Positions 44,315 through 53,921 of a stretch of 64,000 bases of DNA are shown piece by piece. The translations under genes and the position numbers were made by a program. The DNA is taken from the NCBI RefSeq assembly GCF_002355535.1, contig NZ_AP017457.1, positions 806,001 through 870,000 of the forward strand. The letters are read 5' to 3'. Every line of letters begins with the position of its first letter. Position 1 is the stretch's first letter. The stretch is from Aurantimicrobium minutum. Its GTDB lineage: Bacteria; Actinomycetota; Actinomycetes; Actinomycetales; Microbacteriaceae. The notes below the pieces were generated by a model. That model had not been told where the DNA came from. It made no database searches and saw only the letters and a list, made by a program, of their open reading frames with translations.

Positions 44315-45910
44315 ATGGCATCTTCAGCTCCCGTTACACTACCCACCAGCACTTCCCCAAAGAATGCTGCCCTCATCCTCACCGCCCTCATTTTGGGTGC
44401 TGGCGTTGCCAACATGAACTTGTCGGTAGCTAACGTTGGGCTTCCCGACATTGGTCGTGACCTGGGAGCATCTCAGGCCGGACTTAACATCGTTGCTGTC
44501 GGCTTTTCTTTGGGTCTTGCTGCCACAGTTCTGTATTTAGGTGCTCTCGGTGACCGCTACGGCCGCAAGGGAATGCTGTTACTGGGTTTAATCATTGGCA
44601 TTCCGGCCGCGTTAATGTCGTCCCTGTCCCCCACGATTGAGATGTTGGCACTTTCTCGCCTCATCGGTGGTTTTGCTGCAGGTATGGCATATCCCACGAC
44701 TTTGGCTTTGATTACAGCATTGTGGTCTGGTCCGGCCAGAACGAGGGCTATTGCACTGTGGTCTGCCATAGGCGCAGCAATGTCCGCCTCATCCACACTG
44801 CTTGCAGGCGCTGTTCTGCTCGTTCTCCCCTGGGGATACAGCTTCCTCATTGCAGTTCCCTTTGCCGTTGTGGCTATCTTCATGGTGTGGCGCTTAGTGC
44901 CTGCCCACGTCAATGAGACCGACGACAAAGTCGATCACCTTGGCGGTGTGCTTTCTGCTTTGTTTATTGGTTCATTGGTGCTGGGAATCAATTACCTCGC
45001 CCTGGATTCTCAAGAAGGCATTGCCCTGGGCATGCTCGGTTTTGCTGCGGTGATGGGAGTTCTCTTCTTCTGGCGACAAAAACGTGCTAGCGAACCCCTC
45101 TTTGACCTGCACTATGCCGCAAGGCCACCTTTCTGGGTTGCGGCGGTGTCCGGAATTATCGTCTTTGGTTCACTGATGGGCGCAATGTTTGTTGGACAGC
45201 AGTTTCTCCAAAACGTTTTGGGATACAACACGCTAGAAGCCGGTGCTGCGATCTTGCCCTGTGCAATTTCGATGGTCATGGTGGCTCCATTTTCAAGCCG
45301 CATGATTGAGCGCTATGGATCACGCACAACTCTTCTCATTGGTTTTGTTGTGTGCATGCTTGGCTTCGTCAGCATGCTCCTCTTGTGGAATATCCACACC
45401 CCAGTTTCCTTTGTCATGCTCAGCTACATACTTGTCGGCATAGGAGTGGGCTTTGCCGGAACACCCGCATCTCACGCACTCACCGATTCTGTTCCGGTTA
45501 CCAAAGTGGGTATGGCATCGGGTACCGGTGATCTACAACGCGATCTCGGTGGCTCAATCATGCAGTCGTTATTGGGCGCGATTTTGGGTGCTGGCTACGC
45601 TTCAGCTATTTCCACAGCAATCGCTGATGCTCCAGAAGCAACAAAGTCACTCATCACCTCGGATGTCAGTCAGGCATTACAGAAATCTTTTGGAAGTGCC
45701 GAGGATGTTGCGAAGCAATATCCCGACTATGCCACTGCAATTGTGGATGCAGCTCAAGCATCTTTCCTCGCAGGTGCTAACTGGGCTTATGCCACAGGCA
45801 TTTTCGTCATGATTATTGGCATGTTCATCACGTTCTTCTTCTTCCCCCGCAAGAACCAGGAACGTGAACTGTATGCCGAATACGCCAAGCAGTCCTCAAC
45901 AACCAACTAA
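44315..45910 (+). CDS. MFS transporter, DHA2 (EmrB/QacA) type
   Basis: The 531-residue protein has about 14 predicted helices. MFS motif A is GALGDRYGRKG, and the family's motif C-like region (GGSIMQSLLGAILG) follows later. DHA2 members export drugs or metabolites with proton exchange; no substrate can be named. The ATG at 44315 has AGGGG very close and CACAAT before it; the extended frame from 44216 lies in the rpsB promoter region and is rejected. The 215-bp divergent gap between rpsB and this gene contains no other clear element. Confidence 0.88.
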   Translation: MASSAPVTLPTSTSPKNAALILTALILGAGVANMNLSVANVGLPDIGRDLGASQAGLNIVAVGFSLGLAATVLYLGALGDRYGRKGMLLLGLIIGIPAALMSSLSPTIEMLALSRLIGGFAAGMAYPTTLALITALWSGPARTRAIALWSAIGAAMSASSTLLAGAVLLVLPWGYSFLIAVPFAVVAIFMVWRLVPAHVNETDDKVDHLGGVLSALFIGSLVLGINYLALDSQEGIALGMLGFAAVMGVLFFWRQKRASEPLFDLHYAARPPFWVAAVSGIIVFGSLMGAMFVGQQFLQNVLGYNTLEAGAAILPCAISMVMVAPFSSRMIERYGSRTTLLIGFVVCMLGFVSMLLLWNIHTPVSFVMLSYILVGIGVGFAGTPASHALTDSVPVTKVGMASGTGDLQRDLGGSIMQSLLGAILGAGYASAISTAIADAPEATKSLITSDVSQALQKSFGSAEDVAKQYPDYATAIVDAAQASFLAGANWAYATGIFVMIIGMFITFFFFPRKNQERELYAEYAKQSSTTN

Positions 45911-45947
45911 ATGTGATGTTGTGCTCAAAGAATGCTGAGCACCACCT

Positions 45948-45953
45948 TATAAT
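45948..45953 (+). promoter_or_regulatory. Consensus -10 (TATAAT) before the M23-type gene
   Basis: A perfect TATAAT in the 57-bp gap, 14 nt before ATG 45968. There is no matching -35 at 17 bp. The short distance suggests a start a few bases before the coding region. Confidence 0.45.
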
Positions 45954-45967
45954 GTCGACATTCCCGC

Positions 45968-46480
45968 ATGCTCGTGCGCATGTGGAATGTCAAAGCAATT
46001 CGTTTACTCGCAACAAGCCTGTTAGCTATCACTGTTGCGGTGAGCTTCAATGCACAAAGCGCACAAGCCTTACTATCAGGAACGTGGTCGTGGCCACTGT
46101 CTGGTCAGCGCTCAGTACTGCGACACTACGAGGCGCCTGAGCGCTTTTATGCACCTGGTCATCGCGGCATTGACCTACCTGCAGTCACAGGCCAAGAAGT
46201 TGTAGCCCCAGCAGACGGCGTTGTGCACTTTGTGGGACATGTGGTCAACCGCGATGTCATCTCTGTTCAACACGGGCAGTATCTCTCCAGTTTTGAACCG
46301 GTCAGCTCAGGGTTGAAAAAGGGAGACCTGGTAGAACGCGGTCAGGTTATTGGGACGGTTTCAGCAGGGTCTCACTGTGAGTGCCTGCATATGAGTGCCC
46401 GTAAAGGTGAGAACTATCTCTCGCCCCTCGCTCTTTTGGCAACCATTCCACCCGCCGTGTCACTTCCCTGGGATGACTAG
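45968..46480 (+). CDS. Secreted M23/LytM-fold protein with altered active site
   Basis: The 170-residue protein has a signal peptide (about 1-34, ending AQSAQA) and a LytM-like domain: WSWPLSG, GHRGIDLPA (first His and Asp ligands), VVAPADGVVHFVG and SVQHGQYL. The final HxH motif is replaced by CLHMSAR, so one metal/catalytic His is Cys; HCEC adds two further cysteines just before it. It may bind or regulate rather than cut peptidoglycan. Its start is not certain (ATG 45968, GTG 45974 or ATG 45980). A M23 gene near rpsB is a familiar actinobacterial arrangement. Confidence 0.82.
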   Translation: MLVRMWNVKAIRLLATSLLAITVAVSFNAQSAQALLSGTWSWPLSGQRSVLRHYEAPERFYAPGHRGIDLPAVTGQEVVAPADGVVHFVGHVVNRDVISVQHGQYLSSFEPVSSGLKKGDLVERGQVIGTVSAGSHCECLHMSARKGENYLSPLALLATIPPAVSLPWDD

Positions 46481-46927
46481 CTACGCAGGATTGGCTTTGT
46501 GGAGAGAGATTGCAGTTCGAATAGCATGACGAGCTCGCTTGCGATCACCCGAAGCGTCATAAGCCATTCCCAGTTCAAACCAGGCGCGCCAGCTTTCTGG
46601 ATCCTTCTCCACCGCCGCCGCATAGCGAGGAAACTCCTTATCGGCATCCTCGCGAAGAGGCCGCCCACTGGGGCGGTGACGAATTACTTCTCCGGGGAGA
46701 GAACCTTCAGCCTGCAAGATTTTGACGAGTTTGCTTGTGGTAAACCCAAATGCAAGTTCTCGCCACAAACCCCAGGCACCCACCAAAGGCAACACAATGA
46801 GGGCATACCCCATCACGACTGCCACAGGCACTCCGGTGGAAATCAAGATGATGCCTTGGTAGAACGCAGCCCATAAATACAGCACCAGCAGCGCTGCCAT
46901 CAGGAGTACTCCGAGGAAAGTGCGCAC
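46481..46927 (-). CDS. TPR-like membrane protein
   Basis: From GTG 46927 the product is 148 residues with two helices (about 4-26 and 30-50), a basic/polar linker and a C-terminal TPR-like pair (YAAAVEKDPESWRAWFELG and YDASGDRKRARHAIRTA). It probably scaffolds at the membrane; no enzyme motif is present. The start is uncertain: GTG 46927 lies just after the dapB stop, while the open frame continues to ATG 47017 inside dapB. It converges on the M23-type gene with no gap. Confidence 0.7.
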   Translation of the reverse strand: MRTFLGVLLMAALLVLYLWAAFYQGIILISTGVPVAVVMGYALIVLPLVGAWGLWRELAFGFTTSKLVKILQAEGSLPGEVIRHRPSGRPLREDADKEFPRYAAAVEKDPESWRAWFELGMAYDASGDRKRARHAIRTAISLHKANPA

Positions 46928-46931
46928 GTTA

Positions 46932-47654
46932 TTAGAGAGAAATGACGCGGTCGAGGCCGACGATTTTTCCAGAAAGCCCAGGAAGTGCTCGGATTGCGGC
47001 CATGATGCCCGCCTCATAGGAACGGTCCGAAAGCGTGGTGTGCGTGATGGTTACCGTTTCACCGTTGCCACCAAAGATCACATCCTGCTTGGCAACAACA
47101 CCCTCCATGCGCAGAGAGTGCACAGGAACACCGGCAACGAGCTGGCCACGGGCACGCTGGTCAGCATGAGGAGCTTGGATGTCCTGGTCTCGAACCTTGC
47201 CGATTCGCTCGGCGGTGCTCACTGCGGTGCCCGAAGGGGAATCAACCTTGTGAATACCGTGGGCTTCGATAATTTCAATGGAATCAAAGTGCTTGGCTGC
47301 AAGGGTTGCCAGGTGAGCAGAAAGAGCTGAGCCGAGGGAGAAATTGGAGATAAAGATCACGCCAACCTCTGGGTGCTGATCAATCAACGGCTCAACCTGG
47401 TTGATCCGCTCGGCAGACCACCCTGAAGTTCCGATCAGAATTGACTTCCCGTTCTCCACAGCGAATTCGAGAACCTTACGGCTAATGGAAGGAAGTGACA
47501 CATCCACCACGATGTCTGCAACAAGCATCTCGGACAGATCACTGGAGGAACCCAGCTGAGCTGCAAGTTCAAAATCTTCTGACTCAGTGATCAGACGGCA
47601 TACCAAAGACCCCAGTTTGCCTGAGGCGCCAACAACAGCAACAGAAGTAGTCAC
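46932..47654 (-). CDS. dapB: 4-hydroxy-tetrahydrodipicolinate reductase
   Basis: The 240-residue enzyme has the NAD(P) loop VVGASGKLGSLV, GTSGWSAERI, and the catalytic region EAHGIHKVDSPSGTA with the key His and Lys. The usual second His of the HH pair is Gly here, a tolerated change. It makes tetrahydrodipicolinate for lysine and diaminopimelate. GTG 47654 is six bases after TAGACT and lacks a Shine-Dalgarno, suggesting a leaderless mRNA. It lies in the pnp-peptidase-dapB neighbourhood usual for actinobacteria. Confidence 0.97.
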   Translation of the reverse strand: MTTSVAVVGASGKLGSLVCRLITESEDFELAAQLGSSSDLSEMLVADIVVDVSLPSISRKVLEFAVENGKSILIGTSGWSAERINQVEPLIDQHPEVGVIFISNFSLGSALSAHLATLAAKHFDSIEIIEAHGIHKVDSPSGTAVSTAERIGKVRDQDIQAPHADQRARGQLVAGVPVHSLRMEGVVAKQDVIFGGNGETVTITHTTLSDRSYEAGIMAAIRALPGLSGKIVGLDRVISL

Positions 47655-47660
47655 GAGATA

Positions 47661-47666
47661 AGTCTA
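47661..47666 (-). promoter_or_regulatory. -10 box for leaderless dapB (TAGACT)
   Basis: On the minus strand TAGACT, six bases, then the dapB GTG. The box overlaps the stop codon of the histidine phosphatase gene. Confidence 0.55.
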
Positions 47667-48266
47667 GATTGTGTAGGCGTCTGGAATACCCGAACGCAAT
47701 TCCACAGGCAAGTGACCGAGGTCATTGTGCGAGACAAGCGCCCAGGGGCGACCTGGCCGCTGCTGCAGAACAGTAATGCCGCAGTAGGCCTGGTTCAAGG
47801 TGACCCACTTCCAGGCAGGTGCTCCTAGTGCTTCGAGAACAAACCACGCAATGACGTTGTTGTGTGTCACGAGAAGATCTGTTTCACCCTGTCGGCCAGG
47901 AGCAAGGAACTCGGCAACAGCATCCGCCATTTGAGCAGAGCCTGCTTCAATATCTGCTTCGGTGACAGACCCAAAAAAGGGATCAAACACCGAGGGCGTT
48001 TCCTCGCTCTTGCCTGCCGGAATGCAGTCCATGAGAAGTGCTGAAGGTTCTGTGGTGACGCCCTGCATCTGTTCGCTCATGACGCGCACGGTTTCCCATG
48101 CACGCTCCAAAGGTGAGTGCCATACGTGGGAGAACTCAACGTCAGCAAGGCGACGCCCCACTGCTTCTGCCTGTGCGATACCGCGAGGTGAGAGCGGACC
48201 GTCAATAACGCCGTGTTCGGCGTCGAGTTGTTCGCCGTGACGAACCAAGATGATGTTATGTGCCAT
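47664..48266 (-). CDS. Histidine phosphatase family protein
   Basis: The 200-residue protein has the phosphoglycerate-mutase-like signature LVRHGEQLDAEHG with the phosphorylated His, LSPRGIAQAEAVGRRL, and a later conserved His in LLVTHNNVIAW. Family members remove phosphate from varied small molecules; the true substrate is not clear. It begins 3 bp after the M16 peptidase stop and has GGGG seven bases before ATG 48266, so it is in one unit with the peptidase. Confidence 0.88.
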   Translation of the reverse strand: MAHNIILVRHGEQLDAEHGVIDGPLSPRGIAQAEAVGRRLADVEFSHVWHSPLERAWETVRVMSEQMQGVTTEPSALLMDCIPAGKSEETPSVFDPFFGSVTEADIEAGSAQMADAVAEFLAPGRQGETDLLVTHNNVIAWFVLEALGAPAWKWVTLNQAYCGITVLQQRPGRPWALVSHNDLGHLPVELRSGIPDAYTI

Positions 48267-48269
48267 GAA

Positions 48270-49652
48270 TTACCCCTGAGCAAGGATACGCGATAACGCG
48301 GCCTCATCAGCGTGCCCAACAGAAACCACAGAGAGCCTTCCTGCTGCGAGTTCCTGTGCAAGTTCTTGAACTCGCTCAACAGTGACGGCATCAAGGAGTT
48401 CGAGGGCCGCGTCGTAATCGACGAACTCTCCAGAAGAAATTTCAGACTTACCTAGGCGTGACATCCGGGTGTCCGTGTCTTCGAGTGCCAAGGCTGAACC
48501 CCCGGCAAGTTGTCCTCGAGCCCTGGAAAGCTCATCCGCAGTAACACCATGCTCTGCAAGCTTGTGGAATTCACCAATCAACAGCTCGGCGACCTCGGGT
48601 GCTTTCTTTGGTGACGTTCCAGCAAACAGCCCAAAGGCTCCAGCATCTGAATAGGACGATGCAAAAGAGAAGACCGAGTAAGCCAGGCCACGTTTTTCGC
48701 GGATTTCCTGGAAAAGACGCGAGGACATTCCACCACCGAGAATGGAATTCATGACCGTTTGCACGACACGACGTTCGTCCGTGGCAACAATACCCGGGAC
48801 ACCGACCATGATGTTTGCTTGCTCAATGGGGCGTTCGATCACCTGCAGCGGTTTTCCCTGTGTAATCAGAGCGGGGGTAGTAGAACGACGAGGAACAGGG
48901 GTTGCCTCCACACTCAAGTCCCAGCCAGCTGCCTCAAGAGTGCGTTGCACCTGTGCGACAAGTTCATCATGATCAAGCGAACCTGCAGCCGTAATCACAA
49001 GGTCATTGGGGCGATAGTTGGCTCGGTAATGAGCTACAACTGCTTCTCTGGTTGCAGAGCGAATAGTCTCGGGATTTCCACCGATTGGACGCCCAAGCGG
49101 GTGATCTCCGAGCACTCCTTCAAAGAATCTTTCCTGAGCAACATCCGAAGGATCATCTTCTGCCATGGCGAGCTCTTCGAGGATTACACCACGCTCAGTT
49201 TCAAACTCGTCTGGATCAATCACGCTCGAGGTGAGCATGTCGCTCATCACATCAATAGCCATGGGAAGATCCTGATCGCGCACCTTGGCGTAGTAGCAGG
49301 TGTACTCCTTGGCGGTCGCGGCGTTGTGTTCACCGCCAACGGAGTCGAAAGCAATCGCAATATCTAAAGCAGAACGAGTGGGGGTTCCCTTGAAGAGCAG
49401 GTGTTCCAGAAAGTGAGTGGAGCCCAAGCTGGCAGGGTGAGCGGCAACACCATCGTGTGCTGATTCTGCAGGCACCTCATCGCGTGAGCCGACGGCAACC
49501 CAATACCCCAGGGTCACACTGCGTGCACCGGGAACACGTTCGGTCAAAATACGGACACCGGAGGGTAAAACGCTACGGCGAACTAAGGCATCACCGGAAG
49601 CAACGAAGCTCAGTTCTGATTGGTCTAAAGGAAAAGCAATGGGTTTATTCAT
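48270..49652 (-). CDS. M16 family zinc peptidase (PepR-like)
   Basis: The 460-residue protein has the inverted zinc motif HFLEHLLFKGTPTR (HxxEH), the downstream Glu in ERGVILEELAMAEDDP and, in the second half, the typical EIREKRGLAYSVFSF. It belongs to the processing-peptidase-like family that in actinobacteria follows pnp and precedes dapB. It degrades or processes peptides. ATG 49652 is chosen over the in-frame start at 49679; no Shine-Dalgarno is seen, and TAGGCT lies 10 nt upstream. Confidence 0.93.
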   Translation of the reverse strand: MNKPIAFPLDQSELSFVASGDALVRRSVLPSGVRILTERVPGARSVTLGYWVAVGSRDEVPAESAHDGVAAHPASLGSTHFLEHLLFKGTPTRSALDIAIAFDSVGGEHNAATAKEYTCYYAKVRDQDLPMAIDVMSDMLTSSVIDPDEFETERGVILEELAMAEDDPSDVAQERFFEGVLGDHPLGRPIGGNPETIRSATREAVVAHYRANYRPNDLVITAAGSLDHDELVAQVQRTLEAAGWDLSVEATPVPRRSTTPALITQGKPLQVIERPIEQANIMVGVPGIVATDERRVVQTVMNSILGGGMSSRLFQEIREKRGLAYSVFSFASSYSDAGAFGLFAGTSPKKAPEVAELLIGEFHKLAEHGVTADELSRARGQLAGGSALALEDTDTRMSRLGKSEISSGEFVDYDAALELLDAVTVERVQELAQELAAGRLSVVSVGHADEAALSRILAQG

Positions 49653-49697
49653 ACGGTGCTCAAGCCTAGAGCACAGCACTGACTTTGTGCCGGCCTA

Positions 49698-50711
49698 TTA
49701 CGAACGAGTGAGGGAAGGAAGCCAGTTCCGCCCCTGCTCAACAGAAGCACGATCAAGGTCAGCAATCTGCTGACGAGAAAGCTGAAGATGTGGTGCATGC
49801 ATGAGTGCCTCGAGCTCACGAATAGATTCAGCACCGATTGTGGGAATTCCCACCGCTGATCTGCCCAAAACCCAGGCGACCGCGACAGTAGAAATATCAA
49901 CTCCCTGAGCCATAGCAACGTTGTCTAAAACTCTGAGCACGTGAGTGCCGTGTCGACCACCGTGTTGGGCAGCACGACGTGAGCGGGTGTCATTTGGGTT
50001 AAACGATTTAATATTGCGGTGTCGCCCTAAGAAACCATTTGCCAAAATGAAATAGGGCATGATTGACATCTGCTGTGCAATAGCCATCATGGTGATGTTG
50101 CCTTCCACGATGTCTCGTCGAAGCAGTGAATATTCCAAAGCAACTGCTTCAAAACGCGGTAAGCCGCTTGCCGCAATGATGCGGGCCTCGAGCAAACGAT
50201 CGGCAGAAAAGTTGGAAGCGCCTAAAGCTCTCACCTTGCCGGCTTGGATGAGGTTCTCTACTGCAGAAAGGCTTTCTTCCATCGACACGTCAGGATCTTC
50301 AGCATGGAAATACAGAAGATCGATGTAATCGGTCTGTAGTCGCTCCAACGAAGCATTGACTGCCTCCACGATGTTGGACGCAGACAAGCCAGAAAAATCG
50401 GGGTGGCGTCCCACTTTTGTTGCCACAACAACATCAGAACGGTTGCCTCGCTCGCGCATCCATTTTCCAATGATCTGCTCGGACATCCCGGAAGAATACG
50501 AGTCAGAGGTGTCCACCATCTGGCCGCCCAGCTCGACAAAACGGTCAAGAAGATCAACGGAGCGACCGCTAGGAAGTGTCCAGCCAAATACGGCACCCCC
50601 AAGAGCGAGAGGGAACACACTCATATCGGTTTGGCCGATGGTACGAGAGACATCTGGGGCATCAGCGGCAGGGGTTACTCCCCCCGGTGTACCGATGTTT
50701 TCCCCACTCAT
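49698..50711 (-). CDS. Aldo/keto reductase
   Basis: The 337-residue protein has the AKR barrel with VDTSDSYSSGMSE (Asp and Tyr of the tetrad), VVVATKVG (Lys), LLYFHAEDPDV (His) and late cofactor-binding VGIPTIGAESIREL. It reduces a carbonyl compound with NADPH; the substrate is not known. It is inserted between pnp and the M16 peptidase. ATG 50711 is seven bases after TAATGT, without ribosome site, so it has a probable leaderless promoter of its own. Confidence 0.88.
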   Translation of the reverse strand: MSGENIGTPGGVTPAADAPDVSRTIGQTDMSVFPLALGGAVFGWTLPSGRSVDLLDRFVELGGQMVDTSDSYSSGMSEQIIGKWMRERGNRSDVVVATKVGRHPDFSGLSASNIVEAVNASLERLQTDYIDLLYFHAEDPDVSMEESLSAVENLIQAGKVRALGASNFSADRLLEARIIAASGLPRFEAVALEYSLLRRDIVEGNITMMAIAQQMSIMPYFILANGFLGRHRNIKSFNPNDTRSRRAAQHGGRHGTHVLRVLDNVAMAQGVDISTVAVAWVLGRSAVGIPTIGAESIRELEALMHAPHLQLSRQQIADLDRASVEQGRNWLPSLTRS

Positions 50712-50718
50712 AAATCTG

Positions 50719-50724
50719 ACATTA
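50719..50724 (-). promoter_or_regulatory. -10 box for leaderless aldo/keto reductase (TAATGT)
   Basis: On the minus strand TAATGT, seven bases (CAGATTT), then ATG 50711. Confidence 0.55.
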
Positions 50725-50840
50725 GAGCAGAAATGTCACAGCAATGTTACGACAGACCTTAAGTCCAGCAATATGTAAAAACTGTCCCCCGCACTCTCTA
50801 AAAACGTCCCCCAAAAACAGGAATAAATCCCTACAACGCA

Positions 50841-50874
50841 GTAATGCCCGCCCACTTATGTGGGCGGGCATTAC
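50841..50874 (-). terminator. Terminator after pnp
   Basis: A perfect 15-bp GC-rich inverted repeat (GTAATGCCCGCCCAC with its complement) and loop TTAT starts 15 nt after the pnp stop. No U-tract follows. Confidence 0.8.
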
Positions 50875-50888
50875 GTGAGGAGTTGAGG

Positions 50889-53138
50889 TTACTCAGCGTC
50901 GCTTTCAGCAGCTGCTTCGCCCTCTTCACCCTCGAGAACGGGCTCAAGCGAAAGCTTGCCACGGTCATCAATCTTGGTGATCTTGACGAGAACCTTCTGG
51001 CCAACAGAGAGAACGTCTTCAACGTTCTCAACACGCTTGCCACCTGCAAGCTTGCGCACCTCAGAGATGTGCAGCAGGCCGTCCTTGCCAGGAAGCAAGG
51101 AGACAAACGCACCAAAGGTTGCGAGCTTGACGACCGTACCGAGGAACTGCTCGCCAACCTCAGGGTTGGTGGGGTTCGCAATGGCGTTAACCTGTGCGCG
51201 AGCTGCCTCAGCCGAAGGACCATCGGTTGCACCGATGTAGACGGTTCCATCATCCTCAATCGAGATGGTTGCACCAGTCTCGTCCTGGATGGTGTTGATT
51301 GTCTTACCCTTAGGGCCGATGAGTTCACCGATCTTGTCGACAGGAATCTGAACGCTGATCACGCGAGGAGCAGTAGGCGCCATCTCGTCAGGACCATCGA
51401 TTGCTGCGTTGATGACAGCGAGGATTGCGGTACGAGCTTCCTTCGCCTGAGTCAGCGCACCGGTCAGCACTGAGGCAGGGATGCCGTCGAGCTTGGTGTC
51501 GAGCTGAATCGCGGTGATGAATTCGGAAGTACCAGCAACCTTGAAGTCCATGTCGCCGAGAGCATCTTCTGCACCGAGGATGTCAGTCAGAGCTGCATAG
51601 CGAGTCTCACCGTTGACCTCGTCAGAGACGAGACCCATAGCGATACCTGCAACGGGCGCACGCAGTGGCACACCAGCGTTGAGCAGCGACAGAGTCGATG
51701 CACAAACCGAACCCATCGAGGTCGAACCGTTGGAGCCCAGAGCCTCAGATACCTGACGGATGGCGTAAGGGAACTCTTCACGACCTGGAAGTACGGGCAC
51801 AAGTGCACGCTCTGCCAAGAATCCGTGACCGATTTCGCGGCGCTTAGGCGTTCCCACACGACCGGTTTCACCGGTGGAATATGGAGGGAAGTTGTAGTGG
51901 TGCATGTAGCGCTTCGAGGTGATTGGAGACAGCGAGTCAATCTGCTGTTCCATCTTCAGCATGTTCAAAGTGGTGACACCCATAATCTGGGTCTCTCCAC
52001 GCTGGAAGATAGCTGAACCGTGAACGCGAGGGATGACCTGAACTTCAGCATCCAGCGCACGGATGTCGCGCAAACCACGGCCGTCCATACGAACACCCTC
52101 AGTGAGGATACGTCCGCGAACTACCCTCTTGGTGACCGACTTGTAGGCAGCACCGAACTGGTTGAGAGCAACCTCTTCGAGCTCGCCTGCTTCAACCTTG
52201 GCAACGATTGCTTCCTTGACGCGTGCCTTGACCTCGTCGTCAGCGTTCTGACGCTCGATCTTGTCAGCGATGAGGTAAACCTTCTCCAGGTCAGCCAGAG
52301 CAAGTTCGCTCACTGCTGCATAAAGCTCGTCAGAGTAAGGCAGGAATACGGGGTAGTCCTGAACTTCCTTAGCCGACTGACGTGCGAGCTCTTCCTGAGC
52401 CTTGATCAGTGCGGTGAGGAAAGGCTTCGAAGCTTCGAGGCCCTGAGAGACGATTGCCTCGTCAGGCTTGATGCCACCAGCCTTGATGAGGTCCCAGCTA
52501 CCTTCGGTAGCTTCTGCCTCAACCATCATGATGGCGACGTCTTCCTTGCCATCCTTGTCCACAACGATGCGACCAGCAACGACGAGGTCGAAGACGGCGT
52601 CCTTGAGCTGGTCAACGTTGGGGAATGCAACCCACTGGCCGTCAATCAGGGCCATACGGATACCACCGATAGGGCCAGAGAAAGGCAGACCGGAGATCTG
52701 GGTTGATGCGGAAGAAGCGTTGATGGCCAGTGCGTCATAGAACTCACCAGGAGCAATAGACAAAACGGTCACAACGATCTGAACCTCGTTACGCAGACCA
52801 TCAACGAAAGATGGGCGCAGTGGGCGGTCAATCAGACGGCAGACCAGGATGGCCTCAGTCGAGGGACGGCCTTCACGACGGAAGAACGAACCGGGGATCT
52901 TGCCTGCTGCGTAGCTACGCTCTTCTACATCCACAGTCAGTGGGAAGAAGTCGAAATTATCCTTGGGCTGCTTGCTGACAGAAGTAGCTGAAAGCAGCAT
53001 AGTTTCGTCATCCAGGTAGGCCGCAACTGCGCCCTGAGCCTGCTGTGCGAGACGACCGGTTTCAAAGCGGACGACGCGCTTACCGAACTTACCGTTGTCA
53101 ATTACGGCTTCGGCGAATTTGATTTCTGGACCTTCCAT
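50889..53138 (-). CDS. pnp: Polyribonucleotide nucleotidyltransferase
   Basis: The 749-residue PNPase has two RNase-PH domains (first with [18 protein letters not shown], second with [19 protein letters not shown] and catalytic-region [16 protein letters not shown]), a KH domain ([17 protein letters not shown]) and an S1 domain ([20 protein letters not shown]) with an acidic tail. It degrades RNA 3' to 5' with phosphate. ATG 53138 ([14 protein letters not shown]) has AAAGGAG ten bases upstream; the 58-codon ORF extension upstream is leader. It is downstream of rpsO. Confidence 0.98.
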   Translation of the reverse strand: MEGPEIKFAEAVIDNGKFGKRVVRFETGRLAQQAQGAVAAYLDDETMLLSATSVSKQPKDNFDFFPLTVDVEERSYAAGKIPGSFFRREGRPSTEAILVCRLIDRPLRPSFVDGLRNEVQIVVTVLSIAPGEFYDALAINASSASTQISGLPFSGPIGGIRMALIDGQWVAFPNVDQLKDAVFDLVVAGRIVVDKDGKEDVAIMMVEAEATEGSWDLIKAGGIKPDEAIVSQGLEASKPFLTALIKAQEELARQSAKEVQDYPVFLPYSDELYAAVSELALADLEKVYLIADKIERQNADDEVKARVKEAIVAKVEAGELEEVALNQFGAAYKSVTKRVVRGRILTEGVRMDGRGLRDIRALDAEVQVIPRVHGSAIFQRGETQIMGVTTLNMLKMEQQIDSLSPITSKRYMHHYNFPPYSTGETGRVGTPKRREIGHGFLAERALVPVLPGREEFPYAIRQVSEALGSNGSTSMGSVCASTLSLLNAGVPLRAPVAGIAMGLVSDEVNGETRYAALTDILGAEDALGDMDFKVAGTSEFITAIQLDTKLDGIPASVLTGALTQAKEARTAILAVINAAIDGPDEMAPTAPRVISVQIPVDKIGELIGPKGKTINTIQDETGATISIEDDGTVYIGATDGPSAEAARAQVNAIANPTNPEVGEQFLGTVVKLATFGAFVSLLPGKDGLLHISEVRKLAGGKRVENVEDVLSVGQKVLVKITKIDDRGKLSLEPVLEGEEGEAAAESDAE

Positions 53139-53462
53139 TAAGGTCTTTCTCCTTTGTTTATCGTCGTTACCCCGTGTGGGTACCGACTCATACATCCGGA
53201 GCGAAGCATGGCAGAACGAAGTGCGTTCAAACACGAACATACGTTGCACGAGTATCAGACTTCGTGCTGGCCACCAGTAGAAATCCACCAACATCTGTTG
53301 GTAAACCACCACCGAAGACCAGCGAACTGCCTGCCTGCTCTACCTCAAGAGTACCCCAAAACCCTCAATAAGCCCATGAAGGCTGGAATCAGAGGGTGAA
53401 TGTCGGCTTAAATGCCAGATGCCACCGCGAACGGTGGCATCTGGTGAAGAACGAAAAGTCGA
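53139..53462 (-). other. rpsO-pnp intergenic region with terminator and leader hairpin
   Basis: This 324-bp stretch has no convincing gene; its open frame is only an N-terminal continuation of pnp. Near the rpsO side, CCAGATGCCACCG/CGGTGGCATCTGG (53415-53444) is a 13-bp terminator hairpin with loop CGAA. ACCAACA-TC-TGTTGGT (53287-53302) is a 7-bp palindrome that could be a processing or protein-binding site in the pnp leader. The pnp promoter was not identified with confidence. Confidence 0.6.
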
Positions 53463-53732
53463 CTATCGACGCAGTCCGAGACGCTCGATGAGCTTACGGT
53501 AGCGGTTGATGTCTACGTCAGCTAGGTAGCCGAGAAGACGACGACGCTGACCAACGAGCAATAGCAGTCCACGACGTGAGTGGTGGTCGTGCTTGTGCTC
53601 CTTGAGGTGCTCGGTCAAGTCCTTGATGCGCTTGGTGAGAAGAGCAACCTGAACTTCAGGAGATCCAGTGTCACCGGGGTGAGTTGCGTATTCGTCGATG
53701 ATCGCCTTTTTGACATCTGCTTCAAGTGCCAT
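53463..53732 (-). CDS. rpsO: 30S ribosomal protein S15
   Basis: The 89-residue protein matches S15 exactly in length and motifs ([17 protein letters not shown], then [20 protein letters not shown], then [12 protein letters not shown]). It binds the central domain of 16S rRNA. AAAGGGG precedes the ATG. The 189-bp gap upstream is shared with the divergent DUF805 gene. Confidence 0.98.
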   Translation of the reverse strand: MALEADVKKAIIDEYATHPGDTGSPEVQVALLTKRIKDLTEHLKEHKHDHHSRRGLLLLVGQRRRLLGYLADVDINRYRKLIERLGLRR

Positions 53733-53921
53733 AGTGGGATCCCCTTTCTTAGTACCTCGTTGCGCGGCGCCCCATGCCTTGTGCCTGGAGCTCTCTGTAT
53801 CCGCGGCCGTTAGACGGCAACCTCACAAGATTAGCAGAGAAATAGCTGACCATTTGACGCCCGAGGAGTACTCTGTGTGGCAAGGAAACACTCACCTTCA
53901 TCTCGAGGTAAGGGGAAAGAA

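Noticed and set aside
45968-46480. Active M23 endopeptidase annotation
   Set aside because: The HxH motif is CLH, so catalytic activity cannot be assumed; the fold is kept in the call but not the activity.
52020-52706. 228-codon open frame antisense to pnp
   Set aside because: Lies wholly opposite the conserved pnp core and has no supporting signals.
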